Shown: in pieces, positions 1 to 10,998 of the stretch
Position numbering within the stretch: position 1 is the stretch's first letter
How the letters are laid out: each line of letters starts with the position of its first letter
DNA from: Paralvinella palmiformis
Taxonomy: Eukaryota; Annelida; Polychaeta; Terebellida; Alvinellidae
Assembly (NCBI GenBank): GCA_025642065.1
Contig: JAODUP010000095.1
Coordinates: 267,001 to 331,000, forward strand
Direction of reading: 5' to 3'
Length of the DNA stretch: 64,000 nt
The notes under the pieces: generated by a model
Databases searched by the model: none
Seen by the model: the letters and a program-made list of their open reading frames with translations, nothing else
Told to the model about the DNA's origin: nothing
Made by a program: the position numbers and the translations under genes

Positions 1-2040
1 AAAAGCAAGACACTCGTCGCCGTCAACAAAAAGACATTTTTTAGCTGGATTCTTTGTGTCAATTGTAACTGATATGTCAGTTTATCATTGTTATATTGAT
101 AATAAATCGTCTTATATCTTAACCTTCCTTTCCTGTAGGTTGTCGAGAACACTATATATATTTATTTGATGATGATAATGATAATGATGATGCTGATTAA
201 TATCTGAAGGTATTTAAACTTTGTGGGTTATTCTTCAGGTCAATATACCACCCAGTCTTTTGATGAGTTTTCTAAACAATCTTCGGGCTCACATTACCCA
301 CAGTAAAGTTGTCACTTATTTTATGTCTCATAGCGCAGTTGATGTTCTACCGCGCTGCAGACTCATGATCGCCATTAGAAACCCGTGTTACGGGTGACTG
401 GGGGATGTTTCAGCCATATAAAGTTAAATTGGCACCCGCTTATCTTTTTAATGTGTTTGTCTTCTAAATCAGGTTCAGGTCAAATTAGTTTCCCTTAAAC
501 ACGAAATAAAAGATTCCCTAGACTATGGCTGTATAACTAATGGCCTTAATTTAATGAGACTTCATAGCAACCAAGTTTAACGTGTAGATGACACGGATGT
601 GATACTTGATTCATTTTATGTTTTATATCAACATCTTCTTCAATGATGAGAATATTTAACACGACAGATGTTGACATGAATATATTTCTTTTTATTAAAG
701 TATTGTTAACTATCTAAGTTTTGAATCGAAAACATACACGAAAACACAAGACTCTGGTTAGAGGGTCAACTTTGTAGAAATGTCACCTGCCGCGTCGTGA
801 TATCTGGACATTCGTTGACAATCACCATCATCATCATCGTCACCGTTACCATCATCATCATCACTTTATTACATGCTCGACAGTCTATAGTTCGATTTTG
901 TACGACGTTAATAATAATTAAATTAGCAATAATTTCATGGTTCATTGATTTATTATTTTGTTTATCTAAACTTTTTGTATTTAGAAGTCGGAAGAACATC
1001 TTAATTGTCGCAACCAAAAATAATCAATCATAATAACAAAAGTACGGGGTTTTTTCAGCAGCAAATATACCTTAACGTCCTTTATATCCTCATAGAGAAT
1101 AATAATGGTATCAGTGATGTCTTTTTTGTTGCTACGATGTAGAGTGACTACTGATTTGACTCGTTTCCAGCATCTTTGCTTTTGAGGTCATTAACCATTT
1201 TGAGACTTTGTTTGGGGCAGCTGTTTGTAGAGGGAAGTCCCTTTGTTTTGTCTTTAAGACACTGGTTCACTTTTGATGGTTATTGTGGTATTTATTTTGT
1301 ACGAAAACACTTCTATTTATTAAAAAAAAAAATTGTAAGAAAAGCCGAAATTCTCAGTTATCGCAGTTCATTACAATAACAATTATATTTTCAAGATAAA
1401 TCCTCCCCCGACGGTTACAATTATCATAACGGCCACATAAAGGTCGCTTAGCTGCCAGTTGAAAATACCATTTTTATTTATTTGTGGTACTGAAACCGAG
1501 AAATCACTTCGATTAAGCACATTTTCTCTTTATAATTCTCCTCATAAGCTTGTTTCTTTACTAAATAAATAAATAGTATTTGCCAAACAATTCGAAATAA
1601 GCTACTTTTCTATGAGCAACTTGTGATAAATAAATTCTCGCTAAAGTGCCCGTAATGTATGAAAGCGATAAGCGTAGCTTATTACAACTTTCTCTGCTAG
1701 AATTTCTGAGACAACATTTGATCAATCATTTGTGCCTTTTGTATACATAGTCGTCTGATACAAAAATACAATATTTATTATCTTTTGACATTAAGTATAA
1801 ATGAGTATATTACTTATATTATTGGCTGTTAGATAAAAGGCTGATGTACTCACAAATATCTTCGTCAAAACGTGCAAGTGTCATTGTCAAAGATAAAACA
1901 AAATGTGTGGGCTTTAATTTTAACTCATGAATCATTAATTTTCCACCTGTCCCCATGTTGTTACATCAAATACGTCATTCAGTTGATATATGTTTACTAG
2001 GAATCGAACATAAATAAAAGGAAGTGATTATTCATCCCGC

Positions 2041-2138
2041 TGCCAGTTTCCCAGTGAAGATTTTGTCTCCTGCCCACCGGGCAAAGATTCAGTTCCCCAG
2101 TGAAGATTGCCCCGCTTGCGCACCCGGCCAAGATCACC
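2041..2138. repeat. Two-copy tandem duplication, about 47 bp
   Basis: Two adjacent imperfect copies share the pattern cccagtgaagattt...cc(c)accgggcaaagat, the second beginning at about 2090 as ccccagtgaagattgcc. It is GC-rich compared with the flanks. No function is apparent. Confidence 0.6.
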
Positions 2139-3027
2139 AGCAGTCCCGCTTGGACACTGGCATTCCCTGTTTTACTAACAACTGGCGGGAAATGGAAAAA
2201 TGGCAGCCAGGAGCGCTGAGGTCAAGGAGTTGTCGGTCGCCCAGAAAGTTACTAAATACCTCTATTTTGAGATGACTGTCGAACCATCACAGTTATTAAT
2301 AAACGTTTAGGCACAAGACAGACGCCATTCGGAGAAGTACCCGGCGGCATAATGGCGCTGGTCGTGCATAGTTAAAATCCCTCCCCCCCTCCCTGGCGGC
2401 GATTTACTAGCTAGTTTTGAGAGAACTGTATACTTCGTATTTTCAATAAACATATAGCAGGTATGTTCGCTACGCTATGCCAACAACTAAACTTAGTGTA
2501 TCCACACCAACTCGGCCATTAATTTCACGATATATGTCGTTGTGCACCCGGCAATGCCGACTTGACGAGAACGAAAATTAGCATTGTATACCCGGTATCC
2601 GGCTTTCGGGATCCGGCTGCCCGATGAATAAGACCGATTTCTATCGTTTGTGACTCGGCCGCTGGGTAAAAAATACCGGCCTAAATAAATTAATCTTGTC
2701 CTAAGTGGGAAAAATCACACACATATAACAGACACATATAGTATCCCATTAATAGGTTCAATGAAAGACATTTCTTATTTTATTAATACAATATCTGTTA
2801 ATACCCGAAAACAAGAATCTTCCAACCAGAAATCAGGTTCAATAAAAAAGACAACGGCTTATAAAATAGTAATACGTTATGATAGCTAAATATATCGTAA
2901 ACATTATGATTGAATTTTAATTGTTTTGTTGTTAGGAATTAAGTATGAATCGAATTTATTTTATTTTATCGAGTCTCTTAATCGGGAGATAACTTCGGTA
3001 AAAGCTGAGGTACTTCGCATAAATTTT

Positions 3028-3031
3028 AAAA
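3028..3031 (-). terminator. RNA polymerase III terminator of tRNA-Lys
   Basis: On the minus strand a run of four T residues lies five bases past the discriminator base, the usual place and form of a Pol III stop. Confidence 0.75.
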
Positions 3032-3036
3032 GAATT

Positions 3037-3133
3037 CGCCCGATGTGGGGCTCGAACCCACGACCCTGGGATTACTCGAGCTCTATTGGTTAGCATTAAG
3101 AGTCCCATGCTCTACCGACTGAGCTAACCGGGC
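3037..3133 (-). tRNA. tRNA-Lys(CTT) with a 24-nt intron
   Basis: Read on the minus strand this folds as a canonical tRNA: a 7-bp acceptor stem (GCCCGGT with ATCGGGC), a D arm with GCTC/GAGC, an anticodon stem TGGGA/TCCCA and a T arm GTGGG-TTCGAGC-CCCAC. The loop reads CTCTTA, giving anticodon CTT (lysine, AAG codons). The anticodon stem closes only if 24 nt (plus coordinates about 3073-3096) are removed right after base 37, the standard position of eukaryotic tRNA introns. The mature length would be 73 nt with discriminator G. A-box and B-box (GGTTCGAGCCC) are intact. The gene looks functional rather than SINE-derived, because no SINE body follows it. Confidence 0.93.
3073..3096 (-). other. 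tRNA-Lys intron
   Basis: A 24-nt insertion between positions 37 and 38 of the tRNA; it contains GAGCTCGAG. Removing it restores a 7-nt anticodon loop and a 5-bp anticodon stem. Its ends could shift by a base because A residues flank both sides. Confidence 0.85.
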
Positions 3134-3835
3134 TTACAATTAGTTGCTTTCTTGGCCCATTCTTTGAACGTTTGCACCCTTGTTCTGTTACATTATAGCT
3201 TTATATTTGTATAAATATTATAATATTAACTAGACCTATCCCTGATTTTAAAACTTGATCTATTATTTCGACGATTGAAATATGATCAAATTAGAAATAT
3301 CAGACAAGTGTTCAATATCCAACTTTTTTCCTTTTTTGCATTTATAATCCTCAACGTTTATTGTTATTAGAATGAGCCCATTAATATCTGCCACATTAAA
3401 AGATGGATATAAAACAAATATGTCGGCAGTCATACGTAATAGCAATTAATAACTAAATAATTATGTAACTCGGTGATTATATGTACGTTGTGTGCGTGAG
3501 AAATAATGAATGTTGGAAAAATGTGTGGCTGTAATTATTTTTACATCCTGGACAAAGGTATTTTATAGAACATAACAAGTACAAAAGGTGTGGTAAACAA
3601 CACCTGCTTTATATTTATGTCTTTTGTTGAGGCAACGAAATGTGTCGATGAAGTTTTACCTTTACGTATCCTCGTTTTTCTATAAGTTCATAGCTATTTG
3701 CTTTTGTGCTTATGCCTGTTTCTGTTGTGTGTGGGTTTTTTTCAACGTAATACCTGAGTGAAACAATGCAAAATAGAGTGGGGAAGTTGATGTTTTACAA
3801 AATATTGAATCAAGCAAAAATTCTTATAACCCCCC

Positions 3836-3870
<35 letters not shown>

Positions 3871-4630
3871 CTTCACTGTCATCAAGAACGTTTGACCTAA
3901 CTGGCCTACATTTTTAGGAATTATTTCTATTCACGAATGATGTCCTGCCATGTCTGTCTGTTTGCCGAAACGCCTTCGTCAATAAGGCGACAGTTAAACG
4001 GCTTGACAACACCTGAATTACTCCAGTCTAATTTGACACCCGCTAGGCGCGCCACAAACGCTACCCTGTATACCCATGGTAAACATTGCCGACGAAATTC
4101 AGTGAGTTGAGAGAGTTCAAATTCTGTTGACACGTTACGTTCAATTGATACATTCTTCGTTAGTCAACTTCACGGAGAATTGTTTCTGACTTTAACAGAG
4201 TACTATAACAGTGGATAACTGTGTGCCAAGGTGACCTAGTTTCTGGACTACAAAGAGAAATGTATTTTTTTTGTAAAAGCTTCTAGATAAAATGCAGTAA
4301 CAACCACAGACTACACGTTTTTATATTCCGCCACCCACGAACATACTGCAATCAACACAGGGATAGTATCGCATTACTATATTATAAATAATATTCATAT
4401 TTTACGGATAAATTGAGAGATAGCGGTATTAATATGTTATGACAAAGTTCGGAGACATAAACACGGATTATTGGAGAACTGAGACGAGAAGATATCAGAC
4501 ATACTGATAAATAACGTGTCGAGGGGAGAATCCTGGTAATTACGAGTTATTTATTTATGATAAAATACTCAGATAATTGAATCAATATTAAATATTATTG
4601 ATATTAATCAGTTGCTACTCGTTGCCAGCA
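3134..4630. other. Intergenic DNA
   Basis: No gene supported. A poly-C plus (CA)n tract lies at 3830-3869. A CpG-containing patch at 3927-4140 is open for 68 codons on the minus strand but has no recognisable domain or splice sites. Confidence 0.55.
3830..3869. repeat. Poly-C / (CA)n microsatellite
   Basis: A run of nine to ten C is followed directly by about 15 AC dinucleotides. Confidence 0.95.
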
Positions 4631-4885
4631 AGTGAGTGAGTGAGTGAGTGAGTATGCCAGTGAGTGAGTGAGTGAGTGAGTGAGTGAGTGAGTGAGGAGT
4701 GAGTGAGTGAGTGAGTGAGTGAGTGAGTGAGTGAGTGAGTGAGTGAGTGAGTGAGTGAGTGAGTGAACCAGTCAGTCAGTCAGTCAGTCAGTCAGTCAGT
4801 CAGTCAGTCAGTCAGTCAATGAATGTGTCAATGAATGTGTCAATGAATGTGTCAATGAGTGAGTAAATGAATGAGTGAGTAATTG
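4631..4885. repeat. Compound tetranucleotide array (AGTG)n-(CAGT)n
   Basis: About 135 bp of AGTG repeats, lightly interrupted, turn into about 50 bp of CAGT repeats, then three copies of the 12-mer CAATGAATGTGT, then degenerate GAGTGAAT-like units. The successive motifs differ by single changes, so the array seems to have grown by stepwise mutation and re-amplification. Confidence 0.95.
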
Positions 4886-6117
4886 AGCGAGAAAATGAGT
4901 AAGTGGGTTTACTAATATTCAGCATTATAGAGATTTATAGGACAATATATTGTCGGTGTGTTAGGTTCTCAGAACTAAGTGTAGCGTATAAAACGAAGAT
5001 TTAAAAAGTATAACATTTATATATTAATTGAGCGTAAAGACGGCGGCCTATCGTGTGGCATATAAATTATCTTTGTTGTCAACAGTTTTAAGGTGTATAT
5101 CTGTTCCATGTATTTAGCTAATCATTTATCACTCAGTCAACGTTTATGTGAATGATATATCATCACTCAACAGGTCATTATGTCATGGTCTATAAACAAT
5201 AAATTATAACTTTTTCAAAACTCTCTCTCTCTCTGCGAAATTTTCGTATTGCAATTTATTATAGAGCAGTATAGCAATATCATATATTTACTAGACAAAT
5301 GAAATTTTGATTCTATCTGTAAAGTTTTCATTTTTATTCTCTCCACATTCTATAACGATTCATAAAGAATCAAATATGGAACCATTTTTTTTTAATAAAA
5401 CATAAAGTAGAAGTTTAAGTACATTCAGGTACTGTTGTACTTAAATAGTCAAATACTTCATTATCTTAGCTCATCTCTGACGTCTACTCTGTATTTGGCT
5501 TGTAGAGTGGTGTTCTGATGGCGCAGTGGTTAGAGCGCTTCGCGTCAAAATTTCAGGTTGTTGATTCGAATCCGGCTTATAGCTGTGTTTGTGGGATATG
5601 TTTCGCTCGGATGTCCCTAATAGGTAATATCTAAGTGACTGAATTCCACTTTTAACTTTTAAGTTGGCTTCGAAACTAATTCCTATATTTCGATACCGTC
5701 AACATTACCACTTCAGAAATGTTTAATCAACAATTACTACTTTATTACTTCAACTACTACACAAATAACTACCCGAACAAAACCAATAATATTAACTACT
5801 CACGTTTCTAGGTAGCAGTTGGAATGTTATACAAATATGTGTTGAGTTAATTGTGATCATTAGACAATTATAATGATAATTAACTGGAGATGAACTAATC
5901 ACTCATTATTATAACACACACACACACACCTTAAGAGAAACGGCTGATTATAAAAAAGGAATATGTTAATTAGGTATATAATTAACTAACATCCTGGGAA
6001 CAATTATTTAATGATTTCCATTTTTTCGTGAACGGACATATTTCTCAGAGATTCCTTTGACCTTAATCATGTTTAAACAAAATATCAAGATAACTGAAGA
6101 ATATCAGTAAATACACA
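4886..6117. other. Intergenic DNA around SINE
   Basis: Apart from the SINE there is only AT-rich sequence with a short (CT)n at about 5222 and a short (AC)n at about 5916. No gene seen. Confidence 0.55.
5512..5640 (+). mobile_element. tRNA-derived SINE, family 2 copy
   Basis: The head is tRNA-like with an A-box (gatggcgcagtggttagagc) and a B-box (ttgattcgaatcc), followed by a shared body that includes agctgtgtttgtgggatatgt. Related copies lie at 22836 (plus) and 30215 (minus). The anticodon region does not fold, so it is a SINE and not a tRNA gene. Confidence 0.7.
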
Positions 6118-6591
6118 AATATTCCCAATTCTTCAAAAACTACATTGGCTACCTGTTAGACAGCGTATCCATTTTAAGATTCTGTTAATAACTTATAAAT
6201 CTATTAATGATATGGCACCAGAATACCTGTGTGAACTGGTTTTCCCCATTAAAAATCACAAAACTCGGTATCAGTCAGTCTTTCAGGTGCCAGTGTCTCG
6301 GCTCAAGTCATATGGTGATTGTGCGTTTAGTGTTGCAGCCCCCAATTTGTGGAATAAGTTGCCGGCAAATATTAGAAATTCTCTTTTGGGAAAATTTTAA
6401 GTCTCTTCTAAAAACACACCTATTTAAGGTCGCTTTCACAGATAAATAATTATTATCTTTTAAATCATTACAGGGTTTTTACAGACATTATTTGGGGTAT
6501 TATTAAATTACATATTATTTGTACAGCGCCTTTGAATGGCTCCTGCTAGTAAGGGCGCTTTATTAAATATACATTATTATTATTATTATTA
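6118..6591 (+). mobile_element. 3' end of a CR1/L2-like LINE
   Basis: The 3' part of a non-LTR retrotransposon ORF2 is readable. The frame gives LQKLHWLPVRQRI, then MAPEYLCELVFP, then the marker FSVAAPNLWNKLP, and after a one-base frameshift near 6385-6400 FKSLLKTHLF. These are the conserved blocks downstream of the reverse transcriptase domain in CR1/L2-type elements. A short 3' UTR follows with the gcgcctttgaatgg...ggcgctttattaaat pattern and an (ATT)n tail ending at 6591. It is 5'-truncated, as most LINE insertions are, and dead. Confidence 0.85.
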
Positions 6592-7109
6592 AATAGCGAA
6601 ATTTTCCATTATCGTCCTCCAGCACAAGGTGGCTGTTACCTGTATCTGCCATTTTGACAGGTCAAGGTCATAATTAGTTTATATATCTTCGTCTGTTTAC
6701 CATCATATCAGTTAATCAATCAGTAACTATATATTATTACTGGTCTTCTAACTCACTTATAATCTATCTATATCTATGTGTCTATCTGTCCGTCTATATG
6801 TCTGCTGTTCGGCCTGCCCGTCTGTCTATATGTAAGTCTGTCTCTTTATCTGCTTCTTCTGTTCTCTTTCGGCCTAATTATCCAGCCAATGCGCACCCCC
6901 CTCTCTCCCCCCCCCCCCCCCCGTTCCCATTCTTACAATGATCATCATACCACGTCATTACTTAGAATGATGATTAATTATTGATTTATTAACAATAGAT
7001 GATTGTTAGTACTGTCATAACATAAACAAAAACACAACAGCTTTCTGCAGTCTCCAGAGATAGGACCGACATCAATGATTTCATTTTGAACCCACGGCAA
7101 GTGTAGGTG
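6592..7109. other. Intergenic DNA
   Basis: AT-rich sequence, a TCTATCTG-like degenerate tract at about 6765-6860 and a 17-bp poly-C at about 6906-6922. No gene seen. Confidence 0.55.
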
Positions 7110-7595
7110 ATCCAGAACATAATGATTTATCTCCGAGTCCCATTTTCCTGGGTAGCCTGCTGTGATACCCATTTGTCTGGCTAGCTTAATGGGAACCCCA
7201 TTTGCCCAGGTACCCTACTGCGATCTTAATTTGCCGACATATCCACATTGGGTTAGATAGGCTATTTTGGTACCTATATAACCTTACTGCGATCCCTCTT
7301 TGCCTAGCAAACCTATTACGATCCCTCTTTGCCTAGAAATCTACTACGATCCCTCTTTGCCTAGCAAACCTACTACATAAAATGACATTTGCCCAAATAA
7401 CTTACTGTGATGTCATTTACCTGGATATCATTATGCGGTCCCCACTTCACTATATACCCAACTACGATCCCAATTCTTCCAGATCCCATACTGTGGTTCT
7501 CATTTGCCCAATACCCTATTGAGATCCTCATTCGACTAGATTTCCTTGTGTGAACCCTATTTCCCTCGGTACCCTATTAAAAACCATATTGCCCA
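7110..7595. repeat. Degenerate minisatellite, unit about 28-32 bp
   Basis: Roughly 15 diverged copies of a unit like cctac-tacgatccctctttgcc are present. The best-preserved trio sits at about 7285-7375, where 'tacgatccctctttgccta' recurs almost unchanged; flanking copies are increasingly mutated, which is the usual look of an old array with a recently re-amplified core. Confidence 0.8.
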
Positions 7596-7944
7596 TTATT
7601 CTCTATCTCCTGCTCCCTTTATATATCCCCTACTACCATCATCCCCATATCCCATGATCCCAGATCCCCTGAGCAGACAGACAGACAGACAAACAAATAG
7701 ACAAACAAATAGACATATACCAATTGGTCTACTGCAAGCTGTCGAAGACGTCACTTAAATATCCCCCACCCCCCTCCCCCCTTATAAAACATCTCTCTGT
7801 AAGCTATTATCTCACAAATCTCATAAATCTCACATTATATCTCACAAATACATAATTGTTTTGTAGATGAAAAGATTAACTAGAAGTTATATTAGTTAGA
7901 GCACTTCACATAGGGTTCTTGTCTATATAGAGATAGAAGCTGTT

Positions 7945-7986
7945 CAACACACACACACACTATATATATATATATATATATATATA
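7945..7986. repeat. (AC)n(TA)n microsatellite
   Basis: Eight AC units run directly into thirteen TA units. Confidence 0.95.
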
Positions 7987-9166
7987 CGCCGACTCACACA
8001 CATATACACACTCACGCACGCACGCACATACGCCAGCTTGTTTCCGGAGTAAGCCACTTATGTTCGCTATCCTTAATCTATTGAAAGCGGTGGCGATTCC
8101 CCCCCCCAACCCCTGACACGAAATAACTGTCTGAGTTCTACCTATTTATAATAAATATTTAAAACATTGATTGATATCGTTTGTGAATATAGAATATAAT
8201 AAATCACGTAGAGAGTTGGAGACTTACAGTCAGAATTTTTGCTCTAAGAACTTAAAGCTTTATAGCTAGTGTTGTGGATGTCTGGTTAAGCTAGGATAGA
8301 TCTAAAAAATTTAATTTGAATTAAACACTTACTAAAGCTAAGTCTGTATGCGTGTGTTTGTTTGTGTGTGTGTGTGTGTGTGTGATACTACTACTAATAA
8401 TTTTATTATTATTATTGTCGTTGTTGTATTCTATCTTGTCTCAACCTATCCATACATATTCATGCTATATTATATGAAGATAATCAATATTATTGTATTT
8501 ACCTGTTTCTTGTCACCTACTCTCATTATTACCATATTATAGATGTTAATTTAGGCGACTGATAGTATCAGCTGTCAGTTAGTGTCAATGTTAGTGACAA
8601 TAACAGATAACTGGACCTAATACCTAGTCGATAATTAATCTGATTAGTCTAACAATTAAATCACAAATGAATCTGTATATAATCTTAACACCTGTTTTCC
8701 TTTGTTCTCTGATTAACCGTGTTCAAACTGTTATATAGGAAAAAATAATCAATTACCAATAAAGTACAGGGGGGAGGAGGATTAAACCAGTCAGTTGATG
8801 GAGACTTCATCTTTTTATTGTTTTGGTCAAAAGTAGAATTATTGAATTAAAAGGAATTTAAATGTTTTAATCCGCAGCCTTAAACCCCCAACTCCCAGTC
8901 CGCCAAATTATGGTTTATTAAAAGGTGCAAAAACAAATGTTTATACTTCAGATATCTAAATAGCTTTATAATACCGTTAAATACTATGTACACAACTAAT
9001 GAATATTTATTTAGCTATTTTGTTTTTGTATCTTAATCGTTAATTACTACTCTAGCAATAATTCAACAACCGCAAATACACACACGCTCCATGTGATTTA
9101 CCTACATGTATAATATTAATCAGGGGACATTGTCAAATCCATGGCGAGCATATTGTATATAACCCC

Positions 9167-9217
9167 CTCTCTCCTCTCGCTCTCTCTCGTCTCTCTTCTC
9201 TCTCTCTCTCTCTCTCT

Positions 9218-9271
<54 letters not shown>
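9167..9271. repeat. (CT)n(AT)n microsatellite
   Basis: About 50 bp of interrupted CT dinucleotides are followed by about 50 bp of pure AT dinucleotides. Confidence 0.95.
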
Positions 9272-9272
<1 letters not shown>

Positions 9273-9885
9273 TGGGTATTCTGATTTGACACCTTTCAAT
9301 CAACTGTCAGTGGTGCACGTCAGTGTCTTGTTGACATCGAAAGGAATATTACTATTGGTTCCTGTCTTTTTTCGGAGCGTGTACATTATGACATGATGCC
9401 TCAACTGAGAGTAGGTTTAACAATGATATCTAATCTTATACAACACCTGCACACATCTCTGATATGTTTCTCATCTGTATAATATATGTCCCAGAGGAAC
9501 TGACATGATCCACGTAATTCAATAACTCGGAACACGAGGCCAGCTGGGTGACAGATAATAACCACTCCTCATCTAGAAACCATGGCTGCTATATAATGAC
9601 CGCTCCCCACATAGAATGCATGGCTAACAAATAATAACCGATCCCTTCAAGGTAAATGTGACCGTATCCGTAGAGCACAGATGACGTTATAGTAATGGAG
9701 CTGTGCAGGGGTGGTTGATGATGATAATAATGATAATGATGATGATAGTGACGATGATTATCTTAATCGATGATATCCGACAAAGTTTGCTCAATAGAGA
9801 GAAACGTAAGATAGAGTGAGAATTGTAGAGTAAACATGGGATAGATATGGTATCATGCACTCACACACGCACTCACCAAGCACCC

Positions 9886-9917
<32 letters not shown>

Positions 9918-10429
9918 ATGTTGATAACATATTTAATGTTTGGTTGGACATTCCACTACATCCCTGCGCCTCTTCTTCTTGTCACCGCCGCACCCCCACC
10001 GCGATGACAGTCAAATCTCTCCGGATTTGTTCCCTCTAAAGTAAAGAAATTTTACCCGTTAATGGTGATTGAAGAATGTGTATTAATTCGGTTAAAAGTG
10101 GGAAGTTACTGTCCGAATTGACGCTAAATACAAAGTCGTTTGTTTTGTGTTTTTGTCCAAAAATCTGTGAACCAATGACATTCCTGTTTGATGGTCACGT
10201 GACAACGATGTTAGAGGCTTGTGTAATTGATAACAGCTGATATGACGTAATTTTATTGCTAGAGAAATGCATGTCGTCTTACTACATCTTAGTTTTTATT
10301 GTAAAATATATGTTAGTGGTCTATTTACCACTTCTAGACTCCCAGCCCCACATACACCCACTGAACCCATCCTCACCACAGACTACCCAGTTAACACTAA
10401 CTGTAAACCAACCATAGATGACTCTCACT

Positions 10430-10495
10430 TGGTAGATGTGATAACACACTGGGATTTAAACCTCTAAGTCATGAGTTCGAATCTTAGGTTTACCT
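10430..10495 (+). mobile_element. tRNA-like SINE head (weak)
   Basis: The block tggtagatgtgataacacac followed about 30 bases later by atgagttcgaatcttagg resembles an A-box/B-box pair. No clear body or tail, so this is a low-confidence remnant. Confidence 0.4.
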
Positions 10496-10590
10496 TTAAC
10501 AATATGGTGTTTCCTTTGATCATCCAGTTTTTCATTAGGTGTACTTTTGTGTCAGTGTTTCTTTGGCTGTCAATCTGTATTTGTACACGT

Positions 10591-10728
10591 GAGTGCGTCC
10601 TTATATCAGCATGTGTTTTGAAGTGAGTGTGTCTTTGTATCAGTATGTGTTTTGAAGTGAGTGCGTCTTGGTATCAGTATGTGTTTTGTAGTGAGTGCGT
10701 CTTTGTATCAGTATGTGTGTTTGGAAGT
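10591..10728. repeat. Minisatellite, 34-bp unit, four copies
   Basis: Four head-to-tail copies of gagtgcgtctttgtatcag + tatgtgttttgaagt are visible, starting at 10591, 10625, 10659 and 10693. Identity between neighbours is high and the last copy has a small insertion. Confidence 0.9.
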
Positions 10729-10949
10729 GAGTAAATGTATCTCTGTGTTAAAGTATATTTGGGCGTGTCCTTCATCGTTGTTTGATCTTACTGGTGAGGG
10801 TGGGGTGTGTGTGAAGACATATTGGTAAAATAGCTTGGGATGAAGAAGAAATAGGAGGTCGGGAAATGAGGAAAGGAAATTTGTGGGTATAGGTGATATA
10901 CCAAAATCACGGATCTGTATTAATGAAGAACGGCAAATATTATGGCGTA

Positions 10950-10950
<1 letters not shown>

Positions 10951-10995
<45 letters not shown>
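10951..10995. repeat. (TG)n microsatellite
   Basis: About 22 uninterrupted TG units. Confidence 0.95.

Positions 10996-10998
<3 letters not shown>

Larger units (their letters stand above)
1..3036. other. Gene-poor intergenic DNA, left edge
   Basis: I see no supportable gene here. Short open frames around 800-1030 are produced by a degenerate (ATC)n tract near 822-864. The block from about 2020 to 2680 is richer in GC and CpG than its surroundings and contains a short tandem duplication, but it shows no splice-bounded coding frame. The rest is AT-rich unique-looking sequence. Confidence 0.6.
7596..10590. other. Intergenic DNA rich in microsatellites
   Basis: Nothing gene-like. It holds (AC)n(TA)n at 7945-7986, (TG)n at 8364-8384, (CT)n(AT)n at 9167-9271, a (GAT)n patch at about 9716-9750, (TA)n at 9890-9916, and a weak tRNA-like SINE head at about 10430-10490. 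Confidence 0.6.

Noticed and set aside
797..1033. Open frames on both strands near 800-1030
   Set aside because: Caused by (ATC)n low-complexity sequence; no domain or splice sites.
3927..4133. 68-codon minus-strand frame in CpG-containing DNA
   Set aside because: No recognisable domain, no flanking splice signals and length within chance range.
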